Assembly: GCA_034359265.1 (NCBI GenBank)
Contig: CP136890.1
Coordinates: forward strand, 71,797,501-71,861,500
Direction: 5' to 3'
Source of the DNA: Canna indica
Taxonomy: Eukaryota; Streptophyta; Magnoliopsida; Zingiberales; Cannaceae
Length of the DNA: 64,000 nucleotides
The translations under genes and the position numbers were made by a program. Positions 48,820-60,797 of the stretch are shown here, in pieces. Each line of letters opens with the position of its first letter. Position 1 is the first letter of the stretch. The notes below the pieces were generated by a model, which did not search any database, was not told the origin of the DNA, and saw only the letters and a list, made by a program, of their open reading frames with translations.

Positions 48820-49574
48820 TACATGAAAGTCAGGAAAGTGTTTCTGACGTTTCATTATTGAGATGACATCTTGGCGGGTGGAATACATATGAATCGGTAT
48901 TAGGGTTTGACACTTTTTTCGTACTCTAGCTGACTTCGGGACATTGTAATCGAGGGACTTAGATACACGGTAACTAATCACCGAAGGACGTTCGATCCCT
49001 ATAGATTGAACCTCATACTATTCGGATAGTCATGACACGTTGTTAAACGTCAATCTTGACTTGTGAGTGGAGTCTCTCACGACCACACTAAAGGGATTTT
49101 AGTGGTGGCTCATAAGACTCGAATAGAAGTCGTTCTATCAGATCCGACTCTCCGTTATGCACAATTCACTACTGGCTTAGTGTGGGGCCCAATGGGTCAC
49201 ACACAATAGGCTAACCTCGCAACGGACCTTATGAGATAAAGTTCGAATGCGGCACTATATGTCTACTAGCATGGACATGCTGCAACACGATCACGAATCT
49301 TGTTTATGAACATGATAGAAAAGATATTTCCTATAGGAATGAATATGCGAGGAAGGAGTTTCTCAGTAACCCTAATTTGTAGGGTATTCCTAAATTATAG
49401 GGATTGACACATGATAAATCATAATCAATAATAATTTAATTTATAGAGATAAATTAAAGTTTATATTTAGTTAGATTTAATTAATTTCGAATTAATTATA
49501 AATCTATTAAAATATAAATTATTATTTTGGAGGCAAACCCCAAAATTTTGTATTCCAGGGAGAGGATATAAAGG

Positions 49575-49575
<1 letters not shown>

Positions 49576-49605
<30 letters not shown>
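49576..49605 (+). repeat. Run of 30 G residues
   Basis: An unbroken poly-G tract in the Copia 5' LTR between an AT-rich stretch and TCCACCATGG. It could form G-quadruplexes, and it is also a likely site for sequencing error, so its length is uncertain. Confidence 0.9.
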
Positions 49606-49606
<1 letters not shown>

Positions 49607-50263
49607 CCACCATGGGGCCATCTACTCACCTTATAAATAGATGGCCTAACCTCCTTTAAGGTTAAGCAAATTGGTTAGAGATCTTGGAGATGAGGAAATG
49701 CTTGGATTGTTGAGAAACTTCTTGAAGACCAAGACTCCAAAGAGCTCATCTTGATCTCCATGGGTGGTCGACCATCAAGCTCCTCCTTCCCGGGTTTGTG
49801 AAGCCAATTTGGAGGTTTCTTCCTCTTGGGTGTGTCATGTCCTTCATCTTCTTGGAGGAGTCCAAGGAGGACGGCGAGGTATTCCTTCATCTTCCTCTTC
49901 GTTCCATAATTTTCTCATCCCCTCTTCCTTCCTTTTGGTGCTCGGTTCTTGGTGGAAGGGCCGGCTTCACCTAGGTGCGTTTCGGGGTTGAGTTTGCCTC
50001 TCCGTTGAGCCATAATGGGTCTTGGTGTTCGTTGTCCCTTGGTTTCAAGGCATTTGTTGTGGACCTTCCTTGGAGGACGTGCGCTGGGACATCTTGAAAT
50101 GGGGATAGGGGCAGCCTTGTCATCCACGGTATAAGATATATCATCTCCTTCTACTCATAGATTGAATTCCTTAAAGATTGCAAAAGTTAATCGCTGGTTT
50201 TGGGATGATTTTTATTTTTTTAAAATCGATTTTTCTGTTGTGCTTCTTCTTCTATCCCAACAG

Positions 50264-50276
50264 TGGTATCAGAGCC
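50264..50276 (+). other. Copia primer-binding site
   Basis: TGGTATCAGAGCC, complementary to the 3' end of initiator methionine tRNA, two bases after the LTR end CCCAACA. This fixes the right border of the 5' LTR. Confidence 0.95.
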
Positions 50277-50437
50277 ACCTTTAGCAATTTTTCTGGAATT
50301 TTATTATGCGTTATTGTTGCGTTTACGAACCGTTCGCTCATTAAATGTCAAGCTGCCCGATTTTTATTTTCGGGGGTTCTTTCGTCATTCTTTTGGCTCC
50401 ACGATTTGTGGGATGAATCAAGGTGGTAGCCTATTGT

Positions 50438-51555
50438 GGTTATAGTGGTTCGGCTAACCGCCTACTCCACTACCTTGGCTCCACACTAAGGATTTCTAAC
50501 CAAATCCTTTACTTTGTTTTCCTTTGAATACAATCGATGACTCGATTCTCAATCCTTTGAGAACTCCTCAAATCTATTCACCTAGGCAAAATATAATTCT
50601 ACAAAGTAAACCTAAGTGTTTACACTAGCACACCTAGCAAACTAATCAATGAATATTACAAGTTAAAGAACAATGAAAACAACAAGAAGGAGCTAAAAGT
50701 GAAACCACAAGTGTGAGCTCCTTCCAAGTCTCCAACTCTTCAAGATGGTGAGCTCGAATCATTGTCGAAGTTGGGACAAGAAGATCGGTTGAAGAAGATG
50801 AAGCTATCGGCGAAGCAAGCGAGCACTAATCAATCTTTGAAGGCTTAAAACTCTCTTTGGAATGCACTAATAATCATTAAGAGGGGATAAGAGAGGTTGG
50901 TGAGGGGTATTTATAACCCCTCACTCGGAACAGCACTCCAACGAGCGTTTTTCTACCCGTTGGACACCGACCGATTGCTTGCCGGTCGATCGTTGGTCAA
51001 AATGATCGATCGATCACCCAGCGATCACTATCGTTCTGCCCTTCTACAGCCATGTTCGGTCAATCGGATGGTCGACCAAATTGATTGCGGTTAATTCCTC
51101 TATTGTCTGATCGACCGATCGATCGACCAAATTAGCCACTGTCAGTTTTTGGCCTTGTTCGGTCGATCGACCGGTCGACCGAAGTAGCTACTGCCATTTT
51201 TTTGCCTTGTTCGATCGACTGACCAATCGACCGAACCTGGGTTGAGGCTATTTTTTTACATTTATTTTGTTTCACACTTTTTCATGGGTTTTGTTACCAA
51301 GTTTTAACTTGGATAACTTTACAAATGGGCTTGGGATGAGATCCTAGGGATATATTACATAGAATCTATTCGATAATCTACGAATTCTACTTAATCTACA
51401 TCCGAGCATTTTTTGACGATTTTGCGATTCCCTGAGCGAAATTTGCGTGTGTATCATAACCTGAACCTGAACTCAAAACTTCACACATATATTAAATATA
51501 TGTTTGTTATCATCAAAATAGAGATCAAAGCCTAAGGGAAACCCTTGGGCCAACA
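50438..51555 (-). mobile_element. Truncated Sirevirus LTR
   Basis: On the minus strand it begins TGTTGGCCCAAGGGTTTCCC at 51555 and follows the LTR at 61323-62824 through GCTAGGTGTGCTAG, TTTGCCTAGGTGAATAG and GAGCCAAGGTAGTGGAGTA. It stops about 180 bp short of the expected CAACA end. The left border (50438 plus or minus 15) is therefore a truncation, and no target duplication is visible. It interrupts the leader of the plus-strand Copia. Confidence 0.8.
50955..51240. repeat. Palindrome array in the truncated LTR
   Basis: At least five clusters such as GGTCGATCGTTGG, TCTGATCGACCGATCGATCG, TCGGTCGATCGACCGGTCGA and TCGATCGACTGACCAATCGA, at 40-60 bp spacing. Confidence 0.8.
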
Positions 51556-52361
51556 CCGGCAACCTTCAAGATGATTTTGGGCAGCGCCTTAGCTAGACGG
51601 AGATCCCTAAAACCCTAGGATGATGGCCTTGGTCCGCCCGGTGGCTCGGGTGGAACCCTTAGAACATCCATAATCATCCTTATTTATTTTATGCTTTTAT
51701 TTATTATTTTTGCTTCAATTATTGATAGCTTAGATAATTATGATTGCATGAAGATACCCTCCAATAATATTGATCCCGGATGACTATGATATTAAGAATA
51801 TCGGTCACGCCTTCCATCGTTGTGAGGTACAAGTGTGTCTATTGTCACAACGGGTTTGTTGTGCAAACACAAGGTCTTTTTGTGATGATAGACACGTTGT
51901 ATCTCATATGGCACATATCCTTGTGTCTATACTACTAGCTTGAACGTGACTTACCTTGTTGAGCAAACTTAGGGGTGGTTGTTTTCTTGCTAGGGTAAAC
52001 GAACGATTGGTCCGACTCAACTAGGGCTCCTTGGTTTATTGTGCAAACACAAGACCATGGTAACCCTAGAGGCAAAACTTGATGGAAGTCGCATAACGAT
52101 ATGATCGGTAAAGAGTTACCTACCCATGGACCTATTAGGGTTTGTCGTGTTAAATGCGAGACCCGAGTAAGAGAAGTGGGGTTCCATCTTCCCCTAAGGA
52201 AGTCTACAAACGAGGGCTTCCCGCTTCTCAATAGGAGGGTCATTTGGGAACCGTGAAAATTAGTGGGAGACATGATAAATTAAAAAACCATAATAATCAT
52301 GCATATAGAATGGTAGCTCATGTTTGTTTTTTACTTTTCCTTGTAGCATTTCATTGTTGCC
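51556..52361 (+). other. Leader of the plus-strand Copia
   Basis: Untranslated region between primer-binding site and gag (the part right of the inserted LTR). It has repeated words TTGTGCAAACACAAG at 51857-51872 and 52038-52052. No coding frame. Confidence 0.65.
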
Positions 52362-53185
52362 ATGTCATCTACACTGTCATTGTGAAGCATACTTGATGCA
52401 AATAAACTCACTGGACCGAACTATGTCGATTGGTTGCGAAACCTGAGGATTATCCTCACCCAGGAGAGACTTTCCTATATTCTTGATAATAGGCCACTAG
52501 ATGCCCTTCCCAAAGGGCTACCAAGGAAGTGAGAACCACTTACAAGAAGTGGCAAAATGATAGTACTACCGTTCAGTGCATAATACTCGCCTCTATGTCC
52601 GATGTGTTGCAGAGACAACATGAAAAGATGGACGCAGGGGCCATCCTCTCTCACCTCAAGGAGTTGTACGGTGAAGAGAGCCAGAGTGCAAGGTTTGAGC
52701 TGTCAAAACAACTCTTCCAGGCCAAGATGGCGGCAGAGACCCCTGTTGAAACCCATGTTCTCAAACTAATTGATTTGATCGATAGGTCAGAGAAATTGGG
52801 CGTAAATATTAATAATGGGCTAAGTTAGGATTTAATACTCCAATCCCTTCTAGGGCCATTTTCACAGTTTATCATTAACTACCATATGAACAAGTTGGAC
52901 GCCTCACTTCCCGAGCTCCTTAATATGCTGAAGACTACCGAGTCCTACCTTCCGAAGGAAAAGGACAAAGTCTTGTTAGTGGGTAGTGCCCCTAAAAAGG
53001 CAAAGGTGCGCTATGTTAAGAACAAAACGAAAAACAAAGATGTGAAATCCAAAAAGGATATCAAGAACAAAGGGAAGAAGGCTCCTAAGGGCACCTGTTT
53101 CCATTATGGTAAAGATGGCAACGGGAAGCGCAACTGCAATGAGTATATTGCAGAAGTAAAGCAAAAGAGGGCTTCTGAAGCCTAA
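52362..53185 (+). pseudogene. Copia gag remnant
   Basis: The ATG at 52362 opens the gag frame, but a TGA follows at codon 8 (52383-52385). The capsid sequence is clear: LDANKLTGPNYVDWLRNLRI, LSYILDNRPL, then after a frameshift near 52510-52529 YKKWQNDSTTVQCIILASMS, HLKELYGEESQSARFELSKQ. A TAG lies at 52826-52828. The nucleocapsid knuckle reads CFHYGKDGNGKRNC, where the second Cys of CX2CX4HX4C is Tyr and the His is not conserved, so nucleic-acid binding is lost. Confidence 0.88.
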
Positions 53186-55104
53186 TCCGCATGTGCGTTT
53201 GTTATTGAAATAAATCTATCATTACAAAATTCTACTTCATGGGTATTGGATACCGGTTGTGGTGCTCACATTTGCAATTCGTTGTAGGGGTTGAGAATAA
53301 GTAGAATGCTAAACAAAGGAGACTACGACCTTCAAGTAGGCAATGGCACAAAAGTTGCAGATTTAGCCGTAGGAACCTATTATTTGTATCTGCCATCAAG
53401 CAAAACCATTGAATTAATCAAATGCTATTACGTTCCAGTTCCAATAAAGAATATTATTTTTGTTACTTTGTTGCTAGAATAAGGTTGTGAAATGACTTTA
53501 AAAGGCAATTGTTGCCACATATATCATTATGATGAATTATATGGAATTGGGCACATTTCAAATGGTTTGATGGTCTTAGATGTAACTGATAATATTTTTC
53601 ATATCGAACAAACGCACAAGAGGAAACGAGATAATCTGAACCTCACCTATCTTTGGCACTTGAGACTAGATCATATTAATGAGAATCAGATTAACAAGTT
53701 GTACAAAGACTGGTTGTTTGACCCGTTCGATTTTGAATCGATGCCAACTTGTGAATCCTGTCTCAAAGGAAAAATGACAAAGTCCCCTTCACTGGGCGTA
53801 GTCAAAGGGCTACTGAGTTGTTAGAGCTAGTCCACACAGATGTTTGCGGACCAATGACAACTCAAGCCAGAGGTGGGTATTCCTACTTCATCACGTTCAC
53901 AGACGATAGATCAAGGTATGGATATGTCTACCTGTTGAGACATAAGTCTGATACTTTTGAAAAGTTCAAAGAGTATAAGGCTGAGGTTAAAAAACAAATA
54001 GGAAAAAGTATTAAAACCCTTCGATCAGATCGAGGTGGTGAGTACTTATCCACTGAGTTTCTACATTATCTAAAAGACAATGGGATTGTCTCCGAATGGA
54101 CCCCTCCAAGCACACCACAACATAATGGAGTATCTAAAAGGAGAAATCGCACGTTGTTAGACATGATGCGGTCCATGCTTTGCTTTACTGATCTCCCGAT
54201 TTCATTTTGGGGATATGCGCTTGAAATAGCTATCTACTTATTGAATAGGGCTCTCGCAAAGTCTATCTCTGGTACACCATATGAGATATGGAGTGACAAG
54301 AAACCAAGTCTGAGGCATCTCAAGATTTGGGGTTGCCCGGCGTCTGTCAATAAATTAGAGTCAGATAAGCTTTATGCTAAATCAACCAGGTACAGGTTTG
54401 TGGGGTATCCTAAAGAAAGTTTAGGATATTATTTCTACTTGTCAACTGATCAAAATATGTTTGTCAGTAGGCATGCCACTTTCTTAGAAAAAGAGTTTAT
54501 CGAGGAAAGTGGGAGCGGGAGAGATGTTGAGCTTGATGAAGTTCAATAACCATAAGCAAAATCGCAACCACACGTGGAAAGTGCACAGGAAGAACCAATC
54601 ACATAAACACTACCTCCCACGACTCTTCGAAGATCAGGGAGATTGCGTAGAAAACCTGAAAGATTATTCCTAACCATTGAGAATGGACATGAATTCGTTG
54701 ATCCGCAATCCTATAATCAATGTTGATTGCAAACAATGGCAGGAATAAATGAAATCCGAAATGAACTCGATGTTCACCAACCAAGTTACTCCTATAGGGT
54801 GTAAGTGGATCTTTAAAAGAAAGATTGGAGCTGATGGCCAGGTGGAGGCCTATAAGGCCAGGCTGGTAGCAAAAGGTTTCACTCAAAGGCAAGGTCTTGA
54901 CTATGATGAAACTTTTTCTCCTGTGGCCATGCTCAAGTCCATTAGGATAATGATAGCCATTGCTGCATATCATGACTACGAGATCTGGCAAATGGATGTC
55001 AAGACTGCATTCCTCAATGGTGAACTTGAGGAAGAGGTCTATATGACCCAACCAGAAGGTTTCGTGTCTTTGGTAGGACCGAAGAAGGTATGTAAACTGC
55101 AAAG
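53186..55104 (+). pseudogene. Copia pol, 5' part (protease, integrase, RT start)
   Basis: The protease active site DTG lies at 53249-53257. Stops at 53285-53287 and 53480-53482 and a frameshift near 53800-53818 interrupt it. Integrase follows with a zinc-binding start (WHLRLDH, CESCLKGK) and a 243-codon open stretch (53818-54549) carrying LVHTDVCGP and SDRGGEY. The third catalytic residue is altered: NGVSKRRNRT has Lys at 54136-54138 where Glu is expected. The RT begins in another frame (about 54749) with CKWIFKRKI, ARLVAKGFTQRQG and QMDVKTAFLNGE, and stops at CKLQ where the Sirevirus is inserted. Confidence 0.9.
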
Positions 55105-55277
55105 TGTTGGCGTGTAGGCCTGGTGGGCCGAGTCATCAATCGCCTCGTGGCGTGTAGGCCTGGCGGGCCGAGTCACACTTGAACGCTGAGGGCGCTCGGG
55201 TCTGCTATGGTATAAGGTGAAGGTGCGCCCTTTCCTCACACCAATTGGTTTGGGGGTCGTTGGTTAGCGCCAGAGTC
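55105..55277 (+). other. Anomalous left end replacing the 5' LTR
   Basis: About 173 GC-rich bp between target duplication and primer-binding site, instead of the 1.5-kb LTR. It holds a 27-bp unit TGGCGTGTAGGCCTGGYGGG... twice (55108-55134 and 55148-55174, period 40). No resemblance to the 3' LTR after TGTTGGC. Confidence 0.8.
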
Positions 55278-55290
55278 CTGGGAGCTGGTA
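55278..55290 (+). other. Sirevirus primer-binding site
   Basis: TGGTATCAGAGCC, initiator methionine tRNA type, 50 bp upstream of the gag ATG at 55341. Confidence 0.93.
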
Positions 55291-55340
55291 TCAGAGCCTG
55301 GTTGTAGGATAAGATTTAACCATCTTCCCTACAAATTAAG

Positions 55341-56972
55341 ATGTCTAGTGAAATCCAGTTAGCTCAAGGGTCCTCTACTCATACCCCACAACTATTCGAT
55401 GGAAACAACTATGCCTACTGGAAGATCCGCATGAATAGCTTCCTACAATCTCTAGGCATGGATGTATGGAGGATGATTTTAGTATAGTATAAACAACCCA
55501 ATAAGGATATGGATCAATGGAACCAAGAAGAGATTAAACTCTTCAATGCAAATGCAAAGGCTATCAATGCATTATATTGCGGCCTATCAATTAATGAATT
55601 CAATAGGATTTCTACCTGTAAGTCCGCATATGAACTATGGAAGGTCCTAGAGACCACACATGAAGGGACTTCACAAGTAAAGAAATCCAAAATAAATCTA
55701 CTCATGCATGACTATGAAATGTTTAAAATATTATCGCATGAATCCATTGATGTCATGTATGCTAAATTTCAAAATATTACAAATGGATTAACTAACCTTG
55801 GCAGAGAAATAAAGGAAGAGGAGAAGGTAAGGAAGCTCATTCGTTCCCTTCCAAAATCTTGGGAGCCCAAGGTCATAGCTATCATAGAAGCAAAAGACAT
55901 GAGCACCTTGAAGATCACTGAGCTCATTGGGTCTCTCATGACACATGAGACCCACATGAAGCAATATCAGGAGGAGGATACCCCCAAAGGCAAGACCATT
56001 GCCTTAAAAGCATCACATCGAGCAAAAGAGTCGTCATCATCCGAGGAAGAGACGGATGATGTTGAAGAAATGGCGATGCTAGTAAAAAGATTTATGAGTT
56101 TCATGAGGGGAGGCATGAGGAAGGAAAGAGGAGGCTACACATGCTACAATTGCAACAAGACCGAGCATCTAAGGAGGGATTGCCCACTTCTCAAGATAGC
56201 TTCCACTTCCAACCCTCACAAAAAGGAGAAATACAAGAAGAAGAAAAAGACAATGATGGCTACGTGGGATGAAAGCGAGGCCTCATCGAGTGAAGAAGAA
56301 GCAAAGAGCGAAAATGCAAATCTTTGCTTGATGGCAAATGATGATGATGTAAGATTTATTTTTGGTGAAGTTTCTTTTACTCAAGAAGAGCTAGAAGATG
56401 AATTTGAACAAATGCATGATGAATTCAATGCCATTAGGAGAAAATTCAAAGACCTCAAAAAGGAAAACAAATCTTTAGAGTTTGAGAATGATAGTTTATT
56501 ACTTTCATGCAATGCCTTAAGAAAAGAAGTAGACACCCTTAAGGAAGAGACATGCACCCTAGAGAAGGCTAAGGAGGACTTAAAAATTGAAAACCAAAAA
56601 TTAGAAAATAAAAATAAGTATTTGAGTAATCAAATAGAGCATTTGAATGATAGCATGCTAAAATTGAAAAAGGAACTTTGCATGCTTAATGAAAAGATGA
56701 CAACCATACAAAATGTCATGCCTAAGGTTGTCCATAAAGACAAATCATCACACTTCCATGCTCACACACACACTAAAAGAAAATTTAATGGAAATTATTT
56801 TTCTTGTGGCATATTTGGTCATATGGCTAAGGATTGTGCTTTGAGAAGGAACCCACATGCAAGATTTACATGGGTTCCCAAAGTGACTAACACTCAAGGA
56901 CCCAAGAAAATTTGGGTATCGAAAATGGATTCTTCTCCTTCTGTAGATGGAGAAGCATGCTCAACCAAGTAA
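55341..56972 (+). pseudogene. Sirevirus gag with one nonsense codon
   Basis: The ATG at 55341 opens MSSEIQLAQG and PQLFDGNNYAYWKIRM. A TAG at 55485-55487 (codon 49) breaks the frame, which then runs open for 487 codons. Capsid sequence (INEFNRISTCKSAYELWKVL, SLPKSWEPKVIAIIEAKDMS) is followed by a complete zinc knuckle CYNCNKTEHLRRDC, an acidic linker, a long heptad-rich coiled coil (about 56370-56700) and a second knuckle YFSCGIFGHMAKDC, where the first Cys is Tyr. The coiled coil after the first knuckle is a Sirevirus gag trait. Confidence 0.9.
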
Positions 56973-59900
56973 AAACACTTGGATATTGGATAGCGGTTGC
57001 TCAAAGCACATGACTGGTGACATCAACTTATTTGCAACTCTATCAAGCAAAGATGGTGGACATGTCACATTTGGAGACAATGCCAAAGGTAAGATTATTG
57101 GCATTGGTGACATAGGTATACTCCCTTACCCATGCATAAAGAATATTTTATTAGTTGATGGGTTAAAACATAACTTGATTAACATATCACAATTATGTGA
57201 TAATGGATACATAATTATTTTTGAAGCATCTAAATGTATCATTAGAAGTGTACCATCAAATGATATCATGTTTATTGGAAATAGTAGGGGTGAGCAAAAA
57301 AAACCGGTTTTCCGGTTAACCGGAAAACCGGTCCGAAACCGAACCGGTTTTTTCGGTTAACCGAACCAATTTTTTCGGTTTCGGTTTTTTTTTTGGAAAA
57401 ATCGGTTTTCGGTTTCGGTTTCGGTCCGAAAGGTAAAAAGTCCACCGGTTTCGGTTAACCGACCGGTTGGATATAATTTATTAATTTTTAATTATATATA
57501 TATATATATATAATAATTTATAAATTATGAAAAAATATAAAAAAATTAAAAAAAAGTATAAAAAATTTTTAAAAAAATTTAAAAAAATTTAAAAAATATA
57601 TTAAAAAATATATTAAAAATTTAAAAAAAATTTAAAAAAAATCAAAAAAATATTAAAAAAATATTAAAAAATCAAAAAATATTTTAAAAAATAAAAATAA
57701 AAATATTAGTTTTTGTAGAACATTATCTTGGTTCAATGGTTTCACTTTTTTTTTCTTTTTTCTCAATGAGAATTTGCTATTTATTTAAATTTTTCTCCAT
57801 GATTTGCATAATATTATTATGTTTGTACGTTAAAAAAATTTATTGGTTAACCGAAAATTATCGGTTAACCGAACCGAAAAAACCGAAACCGAAATAGCGG
57901 TTAACCGAAGTTAATGGACCGGTTTACGGTTAATGATTTTAAAAAACCGAAGTTAATGGACCGGTTTTTTTTTTTGCTAATGGACCGGTTAACCGGTCCA
58001 TGCTCACCCCTAGGAAATAGGCAAGAAAATATTTACACATTAGAATTAAATGTCTTGTCAAATGCTCATGTTAGATGCTTAGTTGCCATGGAGAATGACT
58101 CTTGGTTGTGGCATCGAAGGCGAGGACATGCTAGAATGAGCCTTATCCAAGAGATATATAGGAAAGAGTTAGTTAAAAGCTTACCCAAGATAAAATTTGA
58201 AAAAGACAAACTTTGTGATGCATGTCAACTAGGTAAGCAAGTCAAATCTTCATTTCATAGCATTAATCAAGTTAGTACATTTAGAACTCTTGAGCTTGTG
58301 CACATGGATCTCTTTGGTCCATGTGATGTAGCTAGTCTAGGTGGAAAGCTATATTGTTATGTATTAGTTGATGATTTTTCTAGATTTACATGAGTTTTTT
58401 TTTTTGCCAAGAAAAATAAAACTTTTGAGCTTTTCAAAAAGTTTGCAAAGAAAATTACAAATGAAAAAGGAGTTTCAATTTTAAAAATTAGAAGTGACAA
58501 TGAAGGAGAGTTTAAAAATGAAAAATGTCCTGAGTTTTGTGATGATTTGGGTATTGAACATACCTTTTCTTCCCTTAGGACCCCTCAACAAAATGGGGTG
58601 GTTGAGAGGAAGAATAGAACCTTACAAGAGATGACTAGGATCATGCTATGTGAAAATAATTTGCCTAAGTATTTTTGGGCCGAAGCCATAAATACCTCTT
58701 GCTACGTTCTTAATTGAGTTTTATTAAGACCTAAAATTAAGAAAACACCTTTTGAGCTTTGGAATGGTAAAATCCCAAATGTGGGATATTTTCATGTTTT
58801 TGAATGCAAATGTTTCATATTGAATACTAAGGAGAATTTAGAAAAATTTGATTCTAAATCCGATGAAGGGATTTTCCTAGGTTACTCCATGAATTCTAAG
58901 GCATATAAAGTTTACAATCGTAGAACCATGATTGTTGAAGAATCTATGCATGCTATGTTTAACGAAACTAATGAGTTTTCTAGAAATGTGAAGATTGTAA
59001 ATGTATGTGAAGAACTTGAGGATCTCACACTTCATGACAAAGAGGTGAAGGATGAAGATAATGAGGAAACCCAACATGAAGAACCACCATCCTCGAATCT
59101 ACCTCAAATTGAAGATGATGAAGAAGAAGCTCTACCACCTCTCCCTAAAGGATATCGGTTGGTAAAGGATCATCCAATGGACCAAGTCATTGGAGAACCT
59201 TCAACGGGAGTGGTAACACATTCTAAACTCAAGAATGTTTGTCAATATTAAGCTTTTGTATCTCAAATAGAGCCTAAGAACATTAAGAAAGCAATAGAAG
59301 ATGAGTTTTGGGTACTAGCTATGCAAGAAGAACTCAACCTATTTGCTAGAAATGATATATGGGACTTAGTGCCTAGACCTAGTGAACAAACTATAATTGG
59401 AACTAAATGGGTATTTAGAAATAAGCTAGATGAAGAAGGATTAGTTATTAGAAACAAAGCTAGGTTAGTGGCACAAGGGTACAATCAACAAGAAGGGATA
59501 GATTATAATGAAACGTATGCTCCCGTAGCTAGATGAGAAGCAATTAGAATGCTTTTGGCATATGCTAGCTTTAAGGGTTTTAAACTTTTTCAGATGGATG
59601 TAAAAAGTGCATTTTTAAATGGTTTCATTAATAAAAAAGTCTATGTTGAACAATCCCCCGGATTTGAAAGTTTTGATTTTCCAAACCATGTTTTCAAACT
59701 TAAAAAGGCATTATATGGTTTAAAACAAGCCCCTAGGGCATGAAATACTTTCAATCTTTTTAATTGAACAAGGTTTTAATGTTGGAAAAGCTGATGTTTC
59801 ACTTTTCATTGAGCATTATGAAAATGATATGTTATTACTTCAAATTTATGTTGATGACATAATTTTTGGTGCTACTAATGAAATGTTGTGTAAGTGGTTT

Positions 59901-60797
59901 GCTAAATGTATACAAGATGAGTTTGGGATGAGCATGATGGGAGAGCTCTCCTTCATGCTTGGTCTCCAAATCAAGCAAATCAAGAAAGGAATCTTCATCA
60001 ATCAAGCCAAGTACACAAAGTAGCTCATCAAAAGGTTTGGGATGGATGAAGCCAAGATAACTTCTACACCTATGAGCGCATCCATCAAGCTTGACAAAGA
60101 TGAAGAGGGCATTAAAGTTGACGAAAAATGATATCGATGTATGATTGATAGTCTTCTTTACTTAACTACAAGTAGACCCGATATCATGTTTAGTGTATGT
60201 GTATGTGTTAGGTTTCAATCTTGCCCTAAAATATCTCATTTAAGTGCGGTAAAACACATATTGAGATATTTAAAGGGCACAGTTGACTTAGGACTATGGT
60301 ATCCATGTCATATATCATTTGATTTAATCGGTTTTTCGGATGCGGATTTTGCCAGGTGTAAAGTAGATAGAAAAAGCACTAGTGGGTGTTGTCAATTCTT
60401 AGGAGCGAGTCTTATTTCTTGGTTCTCAAAGAAACAAAACTCAGTTGCACTTTCAAGTACCGAAGCAGAATACATCGCTGTGGCTAGCTGTTGTGCACAA
60501 GTCCTTTGGATGAAACAAACCCTTTGAGACTATGGACTTGAGTATTCTTGCATACCTATTCATTGTGATAATACTAGTGCAATAAATCTAACAAAGAATC
60601 TCATTTTACACTCTAGAACTAAGCATATTGACTTAAGGCACCATTTTATTAGGGATAATGTGACTAAACGAAATGTATCGGTAGAATTTATATCCTCCGA
60701 TAAATAACTTGCCGATATATTTATAAAATCCTTGGTTGAAGAAAGCTTTATAAATTTAAGGATGCAATTAGGAATTTGTGTTTTTCCTAGTAATTAA
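56947..60797 (+). pseudogene. Sirevirus pol, heavily decayed and split by a MITE
   Basis: Shifted +1 relative to gag. The protease has DSGCSKHMTGD. A hAT MITE splits it at 57285-58012. Integrase: WHRRRGHARM, CDACQLGK, HMDLFGP, SDNEGEF and NGVVERKNRT, so all three catalytic acids are kept. [31 protein letters not shown]. RNase H: FSDADFARCK, STEAEYIAVA, CDNTSAINL. In-frame stops: 58391, 58715, 59249, 59534, 59741, 60021, 60129, 60525 and 60705 (first bases), six of them TGA, plus a frameshift between 59743 and about 59790. The frame ends with TAA at 60795-60797. Confidence 0.92.
57285..58012. mobile_element. hAT MITE inside the Sirevirus
   Basis: A 728-bp element with 12-bp terminal repeats TAGGGGTGAGCA at both ends and perfect 8-bp duplications GGAAATAG (57277-57284 and 58013-58020). 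The ends are packed with CCGGTTAACCGG and TCGGTTTCGG words in both orientations, and the middle (57480-57720) is almost pure A/T. No protein frame. It interrupts pol between protease and integrase and is the youngest event that can be ordered here. Confidence 0.96.

Larger units (their letters stand above)
42610..50262 (+). repeat. 5' LTR of the plus-strand Copia, interrupted
   Basis: Runs TGAAAG...CCCAACA. Minus the CACTA (3,980 bp) and the solo LTR (1,542 bp) it is about 2.1 kb, the same length as its minus-strand sister LTR. Host sequence rejoins cleanly across the CACTA (CATTAGGGAA/TGGGTTCATTG). Confidence 0.88.

Noticed and set aside
50438..51555. Solo LTR with intact borders
   Set aside because: Its C-rich 3' end and CA terminus are missing and no target duplication is present, so it is called truncated.
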